A DNA stretch of 35,258 nt from DATFYI01 sp035315125 (GCA_035315125.1 DATFYI010000021.1:1-35258); one strand, 5' to 3'. Counted from the stretch's first letter, positions 8,711 to 16,319 are shown. Made by a program: numbers and translations. Notes: a model not told the origin generated them from the sequence alone.

Positions 8711-9898
8711 TTACCAACCCGGAGAAGGGGTGGCTGTTTCCAACAAAGAACGAACGATCCAACCCACCGTTCCATCCGAAGTGCGAATGTGAACCCAGGT
8801 GATCCCGCCGTTTTGGGCAGCTTCAGGCAATACCTGCACCAGCATTCCATTCAGCAGGCTTTTAATTACTTTGCCATTCACATTCGGATCGGCTCGCACC
8901 AGTGCACCACTGAATTGTCCCGCCGAAATCCTCGCCCAAATGGGGGTAGGCTGCGGTGTAATGGATGCAGTCTGCGTGGCAGAAGGGACCAGGGTAAGGG
9001 TCGGTGTAAGCGTTGAAGTAGGTGGAACCGGCGTCAGGGTAGGTGTGCGCGTAGGCGTAATAGTGGCTGTTTTCGTTGGCGGCGGCGGCGGCATGGCTAC
9101 TCTGGCAAATAGGGCTGTCCCAATACCGCTAATTGCGATCACCGCCGCCAGGCTGATCAGAACCAGGCTGCTGCCAAGTGTGTATCCAAAGAAAGTTACC
9201 GGACGCAAGCCCAGGATAGCCAAAACCAGTGTGCCGGCCAGAGCTGCCCAGGCCAGAGATACAATGAAAACGATCAAGCCGTCAGGCCACAATCCCGCTA
9301 CGGCGCTGGTCAATCCAAAACCGGCCGCCCCAATTGGAAGGTAAAGCTCGTAAGCCAGGGCTACACTGGCAACCAATGGTTTGGACTGTGGTGAGCGCAC
9401 CAGTAAAAAGATTGTCAGGACTGCTCCCAGCGTTAAAACAATAAAATCCGGCCAGGTAAAGCGGGTGTGGAAAACTGCCTGGTGAAAAACCAGCGTTGGC
9501 CAAAGGCGAGTGGCCCAACCGGCTAAAGCCCCACAAATAAACACCAGCAAGCTTCCGGTTGCCATGCTGCCCAGATTCATCAGGAAAAAGTTGAAGGAGC
9601 CGACGATCGAGGCCAGTGAAAGGCCCAAAGCTGGTGCCATGAATGGAGCCAGTAATGCCCCTAGCACAAACAATGCAGGTGAATCAAGCAGCAGCGCCGC
9701 CCCAATGACAATCCCCGACAGCAGAGAGAAAAGGAAGAAATCAAAGGATGGGGTTATCCGGCGGGCCAGCTCATCTAAAAAGGCGGCACGCTCGGTTTTC
9801 TCCTTGGGTAAAAGCACTCTGCTCTTACGGCGGCGTCGGGCTGCCGGTAACGATTTAAAATTTTCTGGTGGTAAGGGTTCGCTGGTTGGTAAGCTCAT
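8711..9898 (-). CDS. DUF389 membrane protein fused to SH3-like domain
   Basis: The 395-residue product has a basic cytoplasmic start (about 1-48) and then a block of about nine membrane helices with the glycine-rich, small-residue pattern of the DUF389 family (LGALLAPFMAPALGLSLASI near residues 85-105). After the last helix comes a Thr/Pro linker (about 275-325) and a C-terminal SH3b-like domain (about 330-390) with the usual layout: ALVRADPNVNGKVIKSL, GMLVQVLPE, WVHIRTSDGTVGWI. SH3b domains of this sort bind cell wall or other extracytoplasmic ligands, so the C-terminus is probably outside. The function of DUF389 is unknown. The start codon overlaps the stop of the HAD gene by 4 bases (9895-9898), giving translational coupling. 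The fusion to SH3b is the unusual feature. Confidence 0.85.
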   Translation of the reverse strand: MSLPTSEPLPPENFKSLPAARRRRKSRVLLPKEKTERAAFLDELARRITPSFDFFLFSLLSGIVIGAALLLDSPALFVLGALLAPFMAPALGLSLASIVGSFNFFLMNLGSMATGSLLVFICGALAGWATRLWPTLVFHQAVFHTRFTWPDFIVLTLGAVLTIFLLVRSPQSKPLVASVALAYELYLPIGAAGFGLTSAVAGLWPDGLIVFIVSLAWAALAGTLVLAILGLRPVTFFGYTLGSSLVLISLAAVIAISGIGTALFARVAMPPPPPTKTATITPTRTPTLTPVPPTSTLTPTLTLVPSATQTASITPQPTPIWARISAGQFSGALVRADPNVNGKVIKSLLNGMLVQVLPEAAQNGGITWVHIRTSDGTVGWIVRSLLETATPSPGW

Positions 9899-10365
9899 CT
9901 TCGTAAAGTGGCCACTATTCGAGTGGGATTTTCGATCAGATTAAAAGCCGAAAACAGATCGGCTGTCACCAAATCGGCTGCCTGCAGGGCGGCAACTGCT
10001 GTCCCTTCCTGAGAAAGGATACAGATACCCAATGCCGCGGTCTTAAGCATTAATGCGTCGTTGGCTCCCTGCCCGATGGCAATCACCTTTTCTGCACCCA
10101 ATTTGTTAACATAAGCTGCTTTTTGTTCAGCTTCCCTGCCGGGTTGCAGGCGAACTACCGAGAGATTTAGTATCTGGTCAATTTCATTTTGTCGACCATG
10201 GGTGTCTGCTGTTATGAGATGTATTGTCAATTGATCTCGCAAGTTGGCCAGTCTCTCTGCTACCCCGTCGAGCAACTTGCCATCCACAGCCAGGGTACCA
10301 TTGACATCGCAGACAAGCTGTTCTAACTGAAAGGTACCCTTTCCGGGGATGTTCAGTTCGATCAT
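9895..10365 (-). CDS. small HAD-family hydrolase (soluble P-type ATPase-like)
   Basis: This 156-residue protein matches the soluble P-type ATPase-like HAD family (COG4087). The nucleophile motif is DVNGTLA with Asp20; the second acidic residue is Asn22, as is usual in that family, and not the Asp of ordinary phosphatases. Motif II is the threonine in LITADT and motif IV is GQGANDALML. The cap domain is minimal. The substrate is unknown. There is no Shine-Dalgarno sequence before the ATG; instead a TATAAT hexamer lies 6 bases upstream of the start, consistent with a leaderless mRNA. It is the first gene of a minus-strand run with the DUF389 gene (4-base overlap) and the phosphohexomutase. Confidence 0.88.
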   Translation of the reverse strand: MIELNIPGKGTFQLEQLVCDVNGTLAVDGKLLDGVAERLANLRDQLTIHLITADTHGRQNEIDQILNLSVVRLQPGREAEQKAAYVNKLGAEKVIAIGQGANDALMLKTAALGICILSQEGTAVAALQAADLVTADLFSAFNLIENPTRIVATLRR

Positions 10366-10371
10366 TCTATA

Positions 10372-10377
10372 ATTATA
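10372..10377 (-). promoter_or_regulatory. -10 element for the HAD gene; candidate leaderless start
   Basis: On the minus strand TATAAT ends 6 bases before the ATG at 10365, so with usual spacing transcription would begin at the A of ATG. No good -35 is visible. The 145-bp divergent region (10366-10510) is otherwise AT-rich with nothing further recognised. Confidence 0.4.
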
Positions 10378-10510
10378 ATACAGTCCTTAGAAACAATTCA
10401 TGGAGTAAAATTCAATCTATTATCGTTACTAATTTATCGTATTTTCAAACCTATCCTATTCTATGGCAAAGTGCATCAATCTATTTTAAATTGAATTGAG
10501 CCCCAATGTT

Positions 10511-11584
10511 ATGTCTTTAAAATCCATCAACAAAGTGCTTTTCCGTATTCAACTCATTGTCTTTATCCGGATAGCTGCCAGCTTTTTATTCATCTTGTTC
10601 CTGGGCGCATGCAGTTTGCCGGGTGGGACATCGAACCAGTTGCCAAAAGCGAGCCCGCTGCCCAGCCAGCCAACTGCGGTGGCCAGCAGCACAGCAACTT
10701 CAGCACCACTTATAGGCAAAGTAATTCTGGTAACCCTCTCGTCCCTGAAATCTCCATCTCCGCAGGATGTTCAGGCTGCTTTGAGTGATCTCGTAAAACA
10801 GGCTGGTTTAACCTTGGAAACATACCCATCGATCCAGCCTGGTGATATTAAACCCGAATGGAAAATTGTGGTTTTCCTGGGCGTACCCGCCAATCTGAGC
10901 GATCTGATGAAAGCTGCGCCTAAAACCCAGTTTATTGTCATAGGGCCGGGAGATTTGAGTGGGGCTGACAATTTAAGCGTTGTCCGTATGAACGTAGAAC
11001 AGCAAGCATTTTTGGCGGGTTATCTGGCAGAAACGATCGCACCGGATTGGAGGGTTGGTGGTCTCTTGCCCAATGACGGTGCGCTGGGGGCCAATTTAGA
11101 AAGTACTTTCCGAAATGGCGGTTACTACCAATGCGGGCGCTGTGACCCGGTCAACGGCCCGATTGTGCATTTTCCAGAGACGTCTACGCTCCCATCTAAC
11201 AGCGATCCATCCGATTGGCAAGCGGCTGCTGCGGGTATGGAAAAAGATGTTATCAATGTCATGTATGTTGCCCCTGAGGCTAGCAGTCCCAACCTGCTGG
11301 TAGATTTGGTCAGTAAAGGAATTATCCTGGTTGGCGGACAGACCCCACCGGATCAACTGCGTTCAAAATGGGCTGCGACTGTTCGCCAGGATGCATTGGC
11401 TTCACTGCGTTCAATCTGGCCGGATGTCATGGCGGGTAAAGGCGGCATGACCGTAAATGCCCAGCTTCAATTGGCGGATATCAATCCAGATTTATTCAGC
11501 CCCGGGCGCCAGCATTTGGTCCAGCAAACCATGAGCGACTTGCAGGTCGGGTTAATCGACCCATTGAGTGTGCCGCTTCAATAA
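10511..11584 (+). CDS. BMP-family substrate-binding-like lipoprotein
   Basis: The 357-residue product starts with a hydrophobic signal ending in the lipobox LGAC (Cys34), so it should be lipidated and anchored outside. The rest follows the BMP/Med basic membrane lipoprotein fold: an alpha/beta body with FLGVPANLSDLM, the QQAFLAGYLAE segment near residue 160 that is typical of the family, and a C-terminal KWAATVRQDALAS hinge segment. BMP proteins bind nucleosides or similar ligands for ABC transporters, but no permease or ATPase gene is nearby, so it may be an orphan receptor. A TTG at 10496 is in frame, but the ATG at 10511 is preferred because it gives a basic N-terminus directly before the signal helix. 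Neither has a good ribosome binding site. The gene ends 2 bases from the convergent sugar transferase. Confidence 0.8.
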   Translation: MSLKSINKVLFRIQLIVFIRIAASFLFILFLGACSLPGGTSNQLPKASPLPSQPTAVASSTATSAPLIGKVILVTLSSLKSPSPQDVQAALSDLVKQAGLTLETYPSIQPGDIKPEWKIVVFLGVPANLSDLMKAAPKTQFIVIGPGDLSGADNLSVVRMNVEQQAFLAGYLAETIAPDWRVGGLLPNDGALGANLESTFRNGGYYQCGRCDPVNGPIVHFPETSTLPSNSDPSDWQAAAAGMEKDVINVMYVAPEASSPNLLVDLVSKGIILVGGQTPPDQLRSKWAATVRQDALASLRSIWPDVMAGKGGMTVNAQLQLADINPDLFSPGRQHLVQQTMSDLQVGLIDPLSVPLQ

Positions 11585-11586
11585 AA

Positions 11587-12222
11587 TTAACTTAAATGAG
11601 CTGTTCCCTGGAATTCCTCGGTGGTCGCCTGGCCCTGTTGGCTGATACCCTCGCGTTTTAATACTTTCCAAAGTGTAATTGCCAGGATTTTTATATCCAA
11701 TCGCAGCGACCAGTGATCAACGTACCATACATCCATTTGGAATTTGTCTTCCCAGGTTAATGCATTGCGTCCGTTGATTTGGGCCCAACCGGTTATTCCA
11801 GGCAGTACTTGATGCCGGCGAGCCTGTTCGGGCGAATAGCGTTCCAAGTAGGCCACCAGCAGCGGGCGAGGCCCGACCAGGCTCATCTCGCCCCGCAGGA
11901 CATTCCATAATTCAGGTAGCTCATCCAGGCTGGTCGATCGCAGAAAACGTCCCAGGCTGGAAATGCGCTGCGAGTCTTGCAGCAACTGCTCGTGCGAGTC
12001 CCTGATATCGCGCATACTGCGGAATTTTATGTTTGTAAAGATATGCCCCTTAAGACCTGGGCGAGGCTGCTTGAAAAATACTGGACTGCCGTCTGAGATT
12101 CTGATTGCCAGTGCTGTCAAGGACAGAATTGGAGAAACCAGTAGGAAGCCCGGGATGGTAAGCGCCAGATCGAAAAGCCGCTTGCGAATGGGCACGCCTT
12201 CCGGGATGAGAGAAGCAGGCAT
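11587..12222 (-). CDS. polyprenyl-phosphate sugar-1-phosphate transferase
   Basis: This 211-residue enzyme of the bacterial sugar transferase family (PF02397) moves a sugar-1-phosphate from a nucleotide sugar to undecaprenyl phosphate, the first step of a glycan repeat unit. It has one N-terminal re-entrant or membrane helix (about 17-42), the KFRSM motif, the Asp-Glu catalytic pair in SLDELPELWNV, the SLVGPRPLL motif and the GITGWAQINGRN segment. The size fits the minimal monotopic PglC-like class without the extra helices of WbaP or WcaJ. No other glycan assembly genes adjoin it. The sugar cannot be told from sequence. It has no Shine-Dalgarno sequence; a TACAAT hexamer (12229-12234, minus strand) ends 6 bases before the ATG, suggesting a leaderless transcript. 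Confidence 0.92.
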   Translation of the reverse strand: MPASLIPEGVPIRKRLFDLALTIPGFLLVSPILSLTALAIRISDGSPVFFKQPRPGLKGHIFTNIKFRSMRDIRDSHEQLLQDSQRISSLGRFLRSTSLDELPELWNVLRGEMSLVGPRPLLVAYLERYSPEQARRHQVLPGITGWAQINGRNALTWEDKFQMDVWYVDHWSLRLDIKILAITLWKVLKREGISQQGQATTEEFQGTAHLS

Positions 12223-12228
12223 AATGGC

Positions 12229-12234
12229 ATTGTA
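12229..12234 (-). promoter_or_regulatory. -10-like TACAAT for the sugar transferase
   Basis: TACAAT on the minus strand ends 6 bases before the ATG at 12222, the same geometry as for the HAD gene. No convincing -35 is seen. Confidence 0.35.
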
Positions 12235-12254
12235 CCAAATAAGTGGATTGTTGA

Positions 12255-12260
12255 TATAAT
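12255..12260 (+). promoter_or_regulatory. -10 element for the selW-like/trpS unit
   Basis: TATAAT lies 39 bases before the ATG at 12299. A weak -35-like TTGTAC is at 12230-12235 with a long 19-base spacer. The ribosome binding site GAGAGGA (12286-12292) is 6 bases before the ATG and supports this start for the selenoprotein gene. Confidence 0.45.
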
Positions 12261-12298
12261 TCGAGGCAGAAATCTAATTTTTCACGAGAGGATTTTCT

Positions 12299-12553
12299 AT
12301 GTTGCTAAAAATCTCGATTGAATATTGTGCAGTCTGACACTATACCGACCGCGCCGTCAGTTTGACGGCAGAACTTTTGAGTGAGCACGAACCTGAAATT
12401 GAAAGTATTACATTGATCCCTTCGAATGAAGGACGTTTTGAAATCAATGTCAATGGAAATTTGTTATTCTCCAAGCTAAGTATTCATCGTTTTCCGAATC
12501 AGGGTGAAGTCCTCGAGCTTGTCAGGAGGTTTCTTAAGGATGGTAATCAATGA
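12299..12553 (+). CDS. selW: SelW/Rdx-family selenoprotein with in-frame UGA
   Basis: The 84-residue product is a small thioredoxin-like Rdx/SelW protein if the UGA at 12335-12337 is read as selenocysteine. The N-terminus reads IEYCAVU, so the redox motif is Cys10-x-x-Sec13, exactly where relatives carry CxxC or CxxU. The rest follows the family: RA and a run of LTAELL, then ITLIPSNEGRFEINVNG, LLFSK and a late FP. Without readthrough the frame would open only at a TTG within the hairpin downstream and lose the active site. A good ribosome binding site precedes 12299. A stem-loop at 12353-12369 has bacterial SECIS geometry. The stop overlaps the trpS start (ATGA). The likely role is a selenol-based thiol redox function; the substrate is unknown. 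A pseudogene is unlikely because the flanking coding sequence is fully conserved on both sides of the UGA. Confidence 0.88.
12353..12369 (+). promoter_or_regulatory. bacterial SECIS-like stem-loop (selW-like gene)
   Basis: GCCGTC (12353-12358) pairs perfectly with GACGGC (12364-12369) around the five-base loop AGTTT; an inner A-T pair can also form, leaving GTT. The loop G (12360) is 22 bases after the UGA, within the roughly 16-37 base range reported for bacterial SECIS elements. It would be bound by SelB to direct selenocysteine insertion. Confidence 0.75.
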
Positions 12554-13539
12554 GCGGTAAAAAAGGCCGCGTTTTTTCCGGAGCTCGGCCGACCGGCCGC
12601 CAGCACCTGGGTAATTATTTGGGTGCAATTAAAAATTATGTTGCCCTGCAAGACGATTATGACTGCGTCTACTGCATCGTTGATCTGCATGCCCTGACAA
12701 CCTTGGAGACCACCGTTGATCTGCGACAAAATACGTACGATATGGCGTTGGATTGGCTGGCGGCAGGTATTCGTCCCGAAGAATCAATCATATTTATCCA
12801 ATCGCACGTCCCACAGGTTACCGAGCTTCACACTATCCTTTCAATGGTGACACCTCTGGGAAAATTGACTGACTTACCCACCTTTAAAGAAAAAGCCCGA
12901 GAACAACCCCATAACATTAATTATGGCTTGGTCGGTTACCCGGTACTGATGACCGCTGACATTGCCCTGTATAAGACGGATGTCGTGCCTGTGGGCGTTG
13001 ACCAAGCTCCCCATCTCGAGTTTGCTCGTGAGACGATTCGATCATTCAACTTCCGCTATAATACCAAAGTCCTGATAGAGCCCCAGATGAAAGTGACCCA
13101 GATGCCCAAGGTGATTGGGACGGATGGCGTACAAAAAATGGGCAAGAGCTTAAACAACCACCTCGAGCTGGCTGCCTCCCCACAGGAAACAACCAAACGA
13201 GTGATGACCATGGTGACCGACCCGGCTCGCAAGCTGCGGACTGATCCGGGTAATCCGGATATTTGTAATGTATTCACCTTCCACAAAATTTTCTCCAGCC
13301 CGGATGAAATCGAAATGGTCAACATAGAATGCCGCCGGGCCGGCATCGGCTGTGTGGATTGCAAAAAACTGATGGCCCGTAACCTCAATGCTTCCCTGGA
13401 ACCCTTCCGGGCCAGGCGAAATGAACTGGATCACAATCCACAGGACGTCTGGGACATCCTGGACGACGGTACGCGTCGTGCCAGCATAATCGCCAGAGAA
13501 ACCATGGCAGAGGTGCGCACAGCCATTGGTTTACCCTGA
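12550..13539 (+). CDS. trpS: tryptophanyl-tRNA synthetase
   Basis: This class Ic synthetase charges tRNA(Trp) with tryptophan. The 329-residue product has the HIGH-type motif HLGN at residues 19-22 and the KMSKS-type motif KMGKS at 196-200. Length is normal. The C-terminal half contains CX21CX6CX2C, ending GIGCVDCKK, close to the cysteine pattern that holds a [4Fe-4S] cluster in the Thermotoga maritima enzyme. The start overlaps the stop of the selW-like gene by 4 bases (12550-12553), and its ribosome binding site, AAGGA at 12537-12541, lies inside that gene. Translation of trpS is therefore probably coupled to the end of the selenoprotein gene. Confidence 0.96.
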   Translation: MSGKKGRVFSGARPTGRQHLGNYLGAIKNYVALQDDYDCVYCIVDLHALTTLETTVDLRQNTYDMALDWLAAGIRPEESIIFIQSHVPQVTELHTILSMVTPLGKLTDLPTFKEKAREQPHNINYGLVGYPVLMTADIALYKTDVVPVGVDQAPHLEFARETIRSFNFRYNTKVLIEPQMKVTQMPKVIGTDGVQKMGKSLNNHLELAASPQETTKRVMTMVTDPARKLRTDPGNPDICNVFTFHKIFSSPDEIEMVNIECRRAGIGCVDCKKLMARNLNASLEPFRARRNELDHNPQDVWDILDDGTRRASIIARETMAEVRTAIGLP

Positions 13540-13590
13540 GTCGTTGCTATTTTTGCTGGGTAGAGCTTTTATTCTCTAGCGAGGAAAGTT

Positions 13591-14028
13591 ATGCGTCTGG
13601 TGGTTCAACGCGTCCGTCATGCTCAAGTATCTGTTGAAGGGCGCAGCATTGCCGTAATTCAAACTGGCCTGGTAGTTTTACTGGGGATTGGACCTACTGA
13701 CAGCGCAGAAATCAGCCGGGCTCTGGCACATAAACTGGCTTTGATGCGTATTTTTCAGGATAAGCAGGGTAAAATGAATCTGTCTGTTCTGGATGTGCAT
13801 GGCGAAGCGATTGTAGTCTCGCAGTTCACCTTATACGCAGATACACGAAAGGGGAACCGCCCTTCGTTTATCGGAGCTGCCATGCCGGACCAGGCCCGCC
13901 CCCTGGTGAACAGCTTTGCACGGTTTTTGACCGAAGAAGGCGTGCCAACTCAGACTGGTGAATTTGGCGCTCATATGCTGGTCGAAATCGATAATGATGG
14001 CCCGGTGACGATCGTTTTAGAGGGATAA
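13591..14028 (+). CDS. dtd: D-aminoacyl-tRNA deacylase
   Basis: Dtd frees D-amino acids, and glycine mischarged on tRNA(Ala), from tRNA. The 145-residue product has the full family length and both active-site signatures: SQFTLYAD near residues 78-85 and NDGPVT near the C-terminus (a variant of the usual NxGPVT). The start MRLVVQRV is typical. A GAGGAAAG-type ribosome binding site precedes the ATG at 13591. It lies 51 bases after trpS on the same strand, so the two form a tRNA-charging and proofreading pair. Confidence 0.96.
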   Translation: MRLVVQRVRHAQVSVEGRSIAVIQTGLVVLLGIGPTDSAEISRALAHKLALMRIFQDKQGKMNLSVLDVHGEAIVVSQFTLYADTRKGNRPSFIGAAMPDQARPLVNSFARFLTEEGVPTQTGEFGAHMLVEIDNDGPVTIVLEG

Positions 14029-14139
14029 ACAGGTTCTAGAGGGACTGAGCTTCCTTATAAATCCTGAAAATTAGATTCGGTAGTATAATGCAAGTCTGGG
14101 ATATAATAGTGAATAAAGTCACAAGAAAGGAGATTTCCA

Positions 14140-14607
14140 ATGAAAGGCAACGATAAAGTTATTGAGGAGCTCAACGACGAACTGGCGGATGAGCTAACAG
14201 CGGTTAGCCAATATATGGTCCATTCGAGTATGTGTGAAAATTGGGGCTATGGAAAACTCCACCAGGTCATCGAAAAGCGCGCCATTGATGAAATGAAGCA
14301 TGCTGAAAAGCTGATCGAGCGCATTCTATTCCTGGAAGGTACGCCGGTTGTCACCAAACTGAATAAAATGGTCATTGGCTCAAATGTCGAAGACCAGCTC
14401 AAGAACGATAAGATATCAGAGATTGGAGCGATCAAGGCTTATAACACCAGTGTTCGCCTGGCAACTGATCAGGGTGATTATGGCACTGCGGAATTGTTTA
14501 AATGCAACTTGAAGGATGAAGAGGCGCACCTGGATTGGCTGGAAGCTCAATTGGACCAAATCGATCAGATGGGTATTCAAAACTATCTGGTTGAAAAAGT
14601 AGCCTAA
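14140..14607 (+). CDS. bfr: bacterioferritin
   Basis: This iron-storage four-helix protein has 155 residues, close to the family length. Every ferroxidase ligand of the Escherichia coli protein is present at the same number: Glu18, Glu51, His54, Glu94, Glu127 and His130. Met52, the axial haem ligand at the dimer interface, is also present (DEMKHAE), so it should bind haem. Shells of 24 subunits are expected in the cytoplasm. The ribosome binding site is AAAGGAG, 8 bases before the ATG. Two TATAAT hexamers (14084-14089 and 14102-14107) lie upstream and one of them is probably the promoter; I see no clear Fur-type palindrome. A hairpin at 14640 follows the gene, so it is probably transcribed alone. 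Confidence 0.95.
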   Translation: MKGNDKVIEELNDELADELTAVSQYMVHSSMCENWGYGKLHQVIEKRAIDEMKHAEKLIERILFLEGTPVVTKLNKMVIGSNVEDQLKNDKISEIGAIKAYNTSVRLATDQGDYGTAELFKCNLKDEEAHLDWLEAQLDQIDQMGIQNYLVEKVA

Positions 14608-14639
14608 AGAAGCTCAGCATAAAACAAAACAATCATAAA

Positions 14640-14660
14640 GCCCGCCGATTTCTGGCGGGC
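14640..14660 (+). terminator. terminator hairpin after bacterioferritin
   Basis: GCCCGCC (14640-14646) and GGCGGGC (14654-14660) form a perfect 7-bp stem with loop GATTTCT. It is followed by ATCTTGATTT, a weak T-rich tail, and preceded by an A-rich run. It lies 33 bases after the bfr stop. Confidence 0.7.
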
Positions 14661-14741
14661 ATCTTGATTTAATCAAGCGAATTTAAAAATATTAATTCAA
14701 ACTAATCTCATCAAGTTTAATCCATCAGGATTTTTTTCTTC

Positions 14742-14747
14742 TATAAT
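14742..14747 (+). promoter_or_regulatory. -10 element upstream of the exported TPR gene
   Basis: TATAAT follows an AT-rich stretch with a run of seven T. No clear -35 is seen. It is the best promoter candidate in the 250-bp region between bfr and the next gene (14608-14858), which otherwise holds only the bfr terminator. Confidence 0.4.
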
Positions 14748-14858
14748 GATTGTAATTATTATGTGTGTTATCATATTTCCAAAATGGAAGATGAGGAGAT
14801 AGGTTGTTCCTTTCGTGCTTATCTTCTTCATGCCAGCTCAGGGAGGAAATATATAGAA

Positions 14859-16319
14859 ATGAGCAAAACGAGCAGTTTTTTTGTGCAGATTGTGATTGTG
14901 CTTGGTGCCTGCGTCGTATTATTATTGAATGCCAAACCCGTCCGGGCAGATATTGCTCCACCTCAGCAGCCACCCGGCGCTAACCCGGCTCCGGGCCAGA
15001 CGCAAACCCAGGTACAAATGGCAGCCGAAACGGTTGTGATCACGGTTCAGACGACTCCTTACAGCATCAAAAGCAGCCAGGCGAATGTGGTTAATGATTG
15101 GGCCACGGTCAATGCCAGTTTTAGCATGCATAACCAGGGCACGGCTGATGAAACCATGCAGGTGCAGTTCCCATTAGAGAACCCGAACGGCATGGGCGAT
15201 GGCTTCTTTAATTACCCCTTGATCCAGAATTTTGCCGTGCGGGTAAACGGCGCTCGGGTCACTACTACTAATACGACCACGCCAAATCCGGAGGGTGGCA
15301 GTAACCCACCCGTACAATGGGTCTCGTTTGGCGTCAATTTCCCGGCTGGTCATGATGTTCCAATCGATGTCAGTTATACATTGAGAGCTACTGGTTATGC
15401 ACCGGTCGATCAGTTTGAGTATATTCTTGAAACCGGAGCGGGCTGGTACGGGCCCATCGGCTCAGCCGATCTGAGCCTGGTGCTGCCGTACCCGGCCGGG
15501 CCGGAGAATGTGATCCTGGACAACAGTGTCCCATTTACGGGTGCTTTTTCTGGGAATAAAGTGACCTGGCATTATGATAACCTGGAACCCACTTCAGCCG
15601 ATAACTTGGAAATTTCTATGCTGCAGCCAGGTGTATGGGCTGAGTCGGTGGCGGCTCAAGCGGCTGTGACCAGCCAGCCTAACAGCGGAGAGGCCTGGGG
15701 CAGCCTGGCCAAGGCTTATAAACATGCTGTCATCGGCTATAAAGGCTTTCTACGCCAGGACGATGGGGGTAAAAAGCTGTTTGACCTGGCAGTCCAGGCT
15801 TATCAGAAAGCAATCGCTCTTGCTCCAGATGCAGCCAAATGGCATGCCGGCTATGCCGAGCTGCTGTGGGCTGCCAGTTACACCGTTTATCCCCCGGATA
15901 ACAATTATTTGACTCAAACGTTGCAAGAAATTCAGCGCGCCTTACAGATCGACCCTGCCAACCAGCAAGCCCGGGCCCTGGCGGATGAGATCGGTAATAT
16001 GCCGGGCATCATTGCAACCCAAGGTACAGGTTATGACTTCCTGGCCCTGACCGCGACCCTGACGCCGGAATTTATCAACTCGGATACACCGCAGGCTACG
16101 GCGACGCCTATCGCAACTCTAATCCCGCCGCCGGCCGAAACGGTTGCGCCACAACCTTTACAGACTACTCAGCTCAGACCCACGAAGATCGTCTCGGCTA
16201 CACCGGCGGCTACGGTCGCAAAGAAAAACAATAGTCCTCTTCTGCCTTGTTGCGGTTCGCTGATCATCCTGCCATTCCTGGCAGCCTGGATTTGGATAAG
16301 CCGGCAGCATCTGTTCTAG
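14859..16319 (+). CDS. exported, membrane-anchored TPR protein
   Basis: The 486-residue product begins with a signal peptide (about 1-30) ending in VRA before DIAPP, so it is secreted. A Pro/Gln-rich spacer leads to a beta-rich domain of about 200 residues, with phrases like VNASFSMHNQGTADETMQVQFPLENP that suggest an immunoglobulin-like fold. About 115 residues of TPR-like helices follow (AWGSLAKAYKHA, AVQAYQKAIALAPDAAKW, IQRALQIDPANQQARAL). A Thr/Pro linker, a C-terminal membrane helix and a short basic tail end it. An in-frame ATG at 14763 would add 32 poorly placed residues; 14859 is preferred because GGGAGGAAA lies 9 bases upstream and the signal peptide then begins at the start. No enzymatic motif is visible. 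It may be a surface protein-interaction scaffold. Confidence 0.82.
   Translation: MSKTSSFFVQIVIVLGACVVLLLNAKPVRADIAPPQQPPGANPAPGQTQTQVQMAAETVVITVQTTPYSIKSSQANVVNDWATVNASFSMHNQGTADETMQVQFPLENPNGMGDGFFNYPLIQNFAVRVNGARVTTTNTTTPNPEGGSNPPVQWVSFGVNFPAGHDVPIDVSYTLRATGYAPVDQFEYILETGAGWYGPIGSADLSLVLPYPAGPENVILDNSVPFTGAFSGNKVTWHYDNLEPTSADNLEISMLQPGVWAESVAAQAAVTSQPNSGEAWGSLAKAYKHAVIGYKGFLRQDDGGKKLFDLAVQAYQKAIALAPDAAKWHAGYAELLWAASYTVYPPDNNYLTQTLQEIQRALQIDPANQQARALADEIGNMPGIIATQGTGYDFLALTATLTPEFINSDTPQATATPIATLIPPPAETVAPQPLQTTQLRPTKIVSATPAATVAKKNNSPLLPCCGSLIILPFLAAWIWISRQHLF

Noticed and set aside
8799..9344. 181-residue plus-strand open frame opposite the DUF389-SH3 gene
   Set aside because: It is a shadow of the Thr/Pro linker and membrane helices; the product is Val/Gly-rich with no recognisable motif.
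12299..12361. Pseudogene or sequencing error at the selW-like UGA
   Set aside because: Reading frame, family residues, ribosome binding site and the downstream hairpin are all intact, and a second gene in the window (selD) shows the same pattern at its own catalytic position.
14763..14858. Upstream ATG of the TPR protein gene
   Set aside because: It would place 32 polar residues before the signal peptide; the ATG at 14859 has a strong ribosome binding site.
14608..14858. tRNA-Sec or other RNA gene in the largest intergenic region
   Set aside because: No cloverleaf, T-loop sequence or CCA end was seen; the region holds only a terminator hairpin and an AT-rich promoter area.
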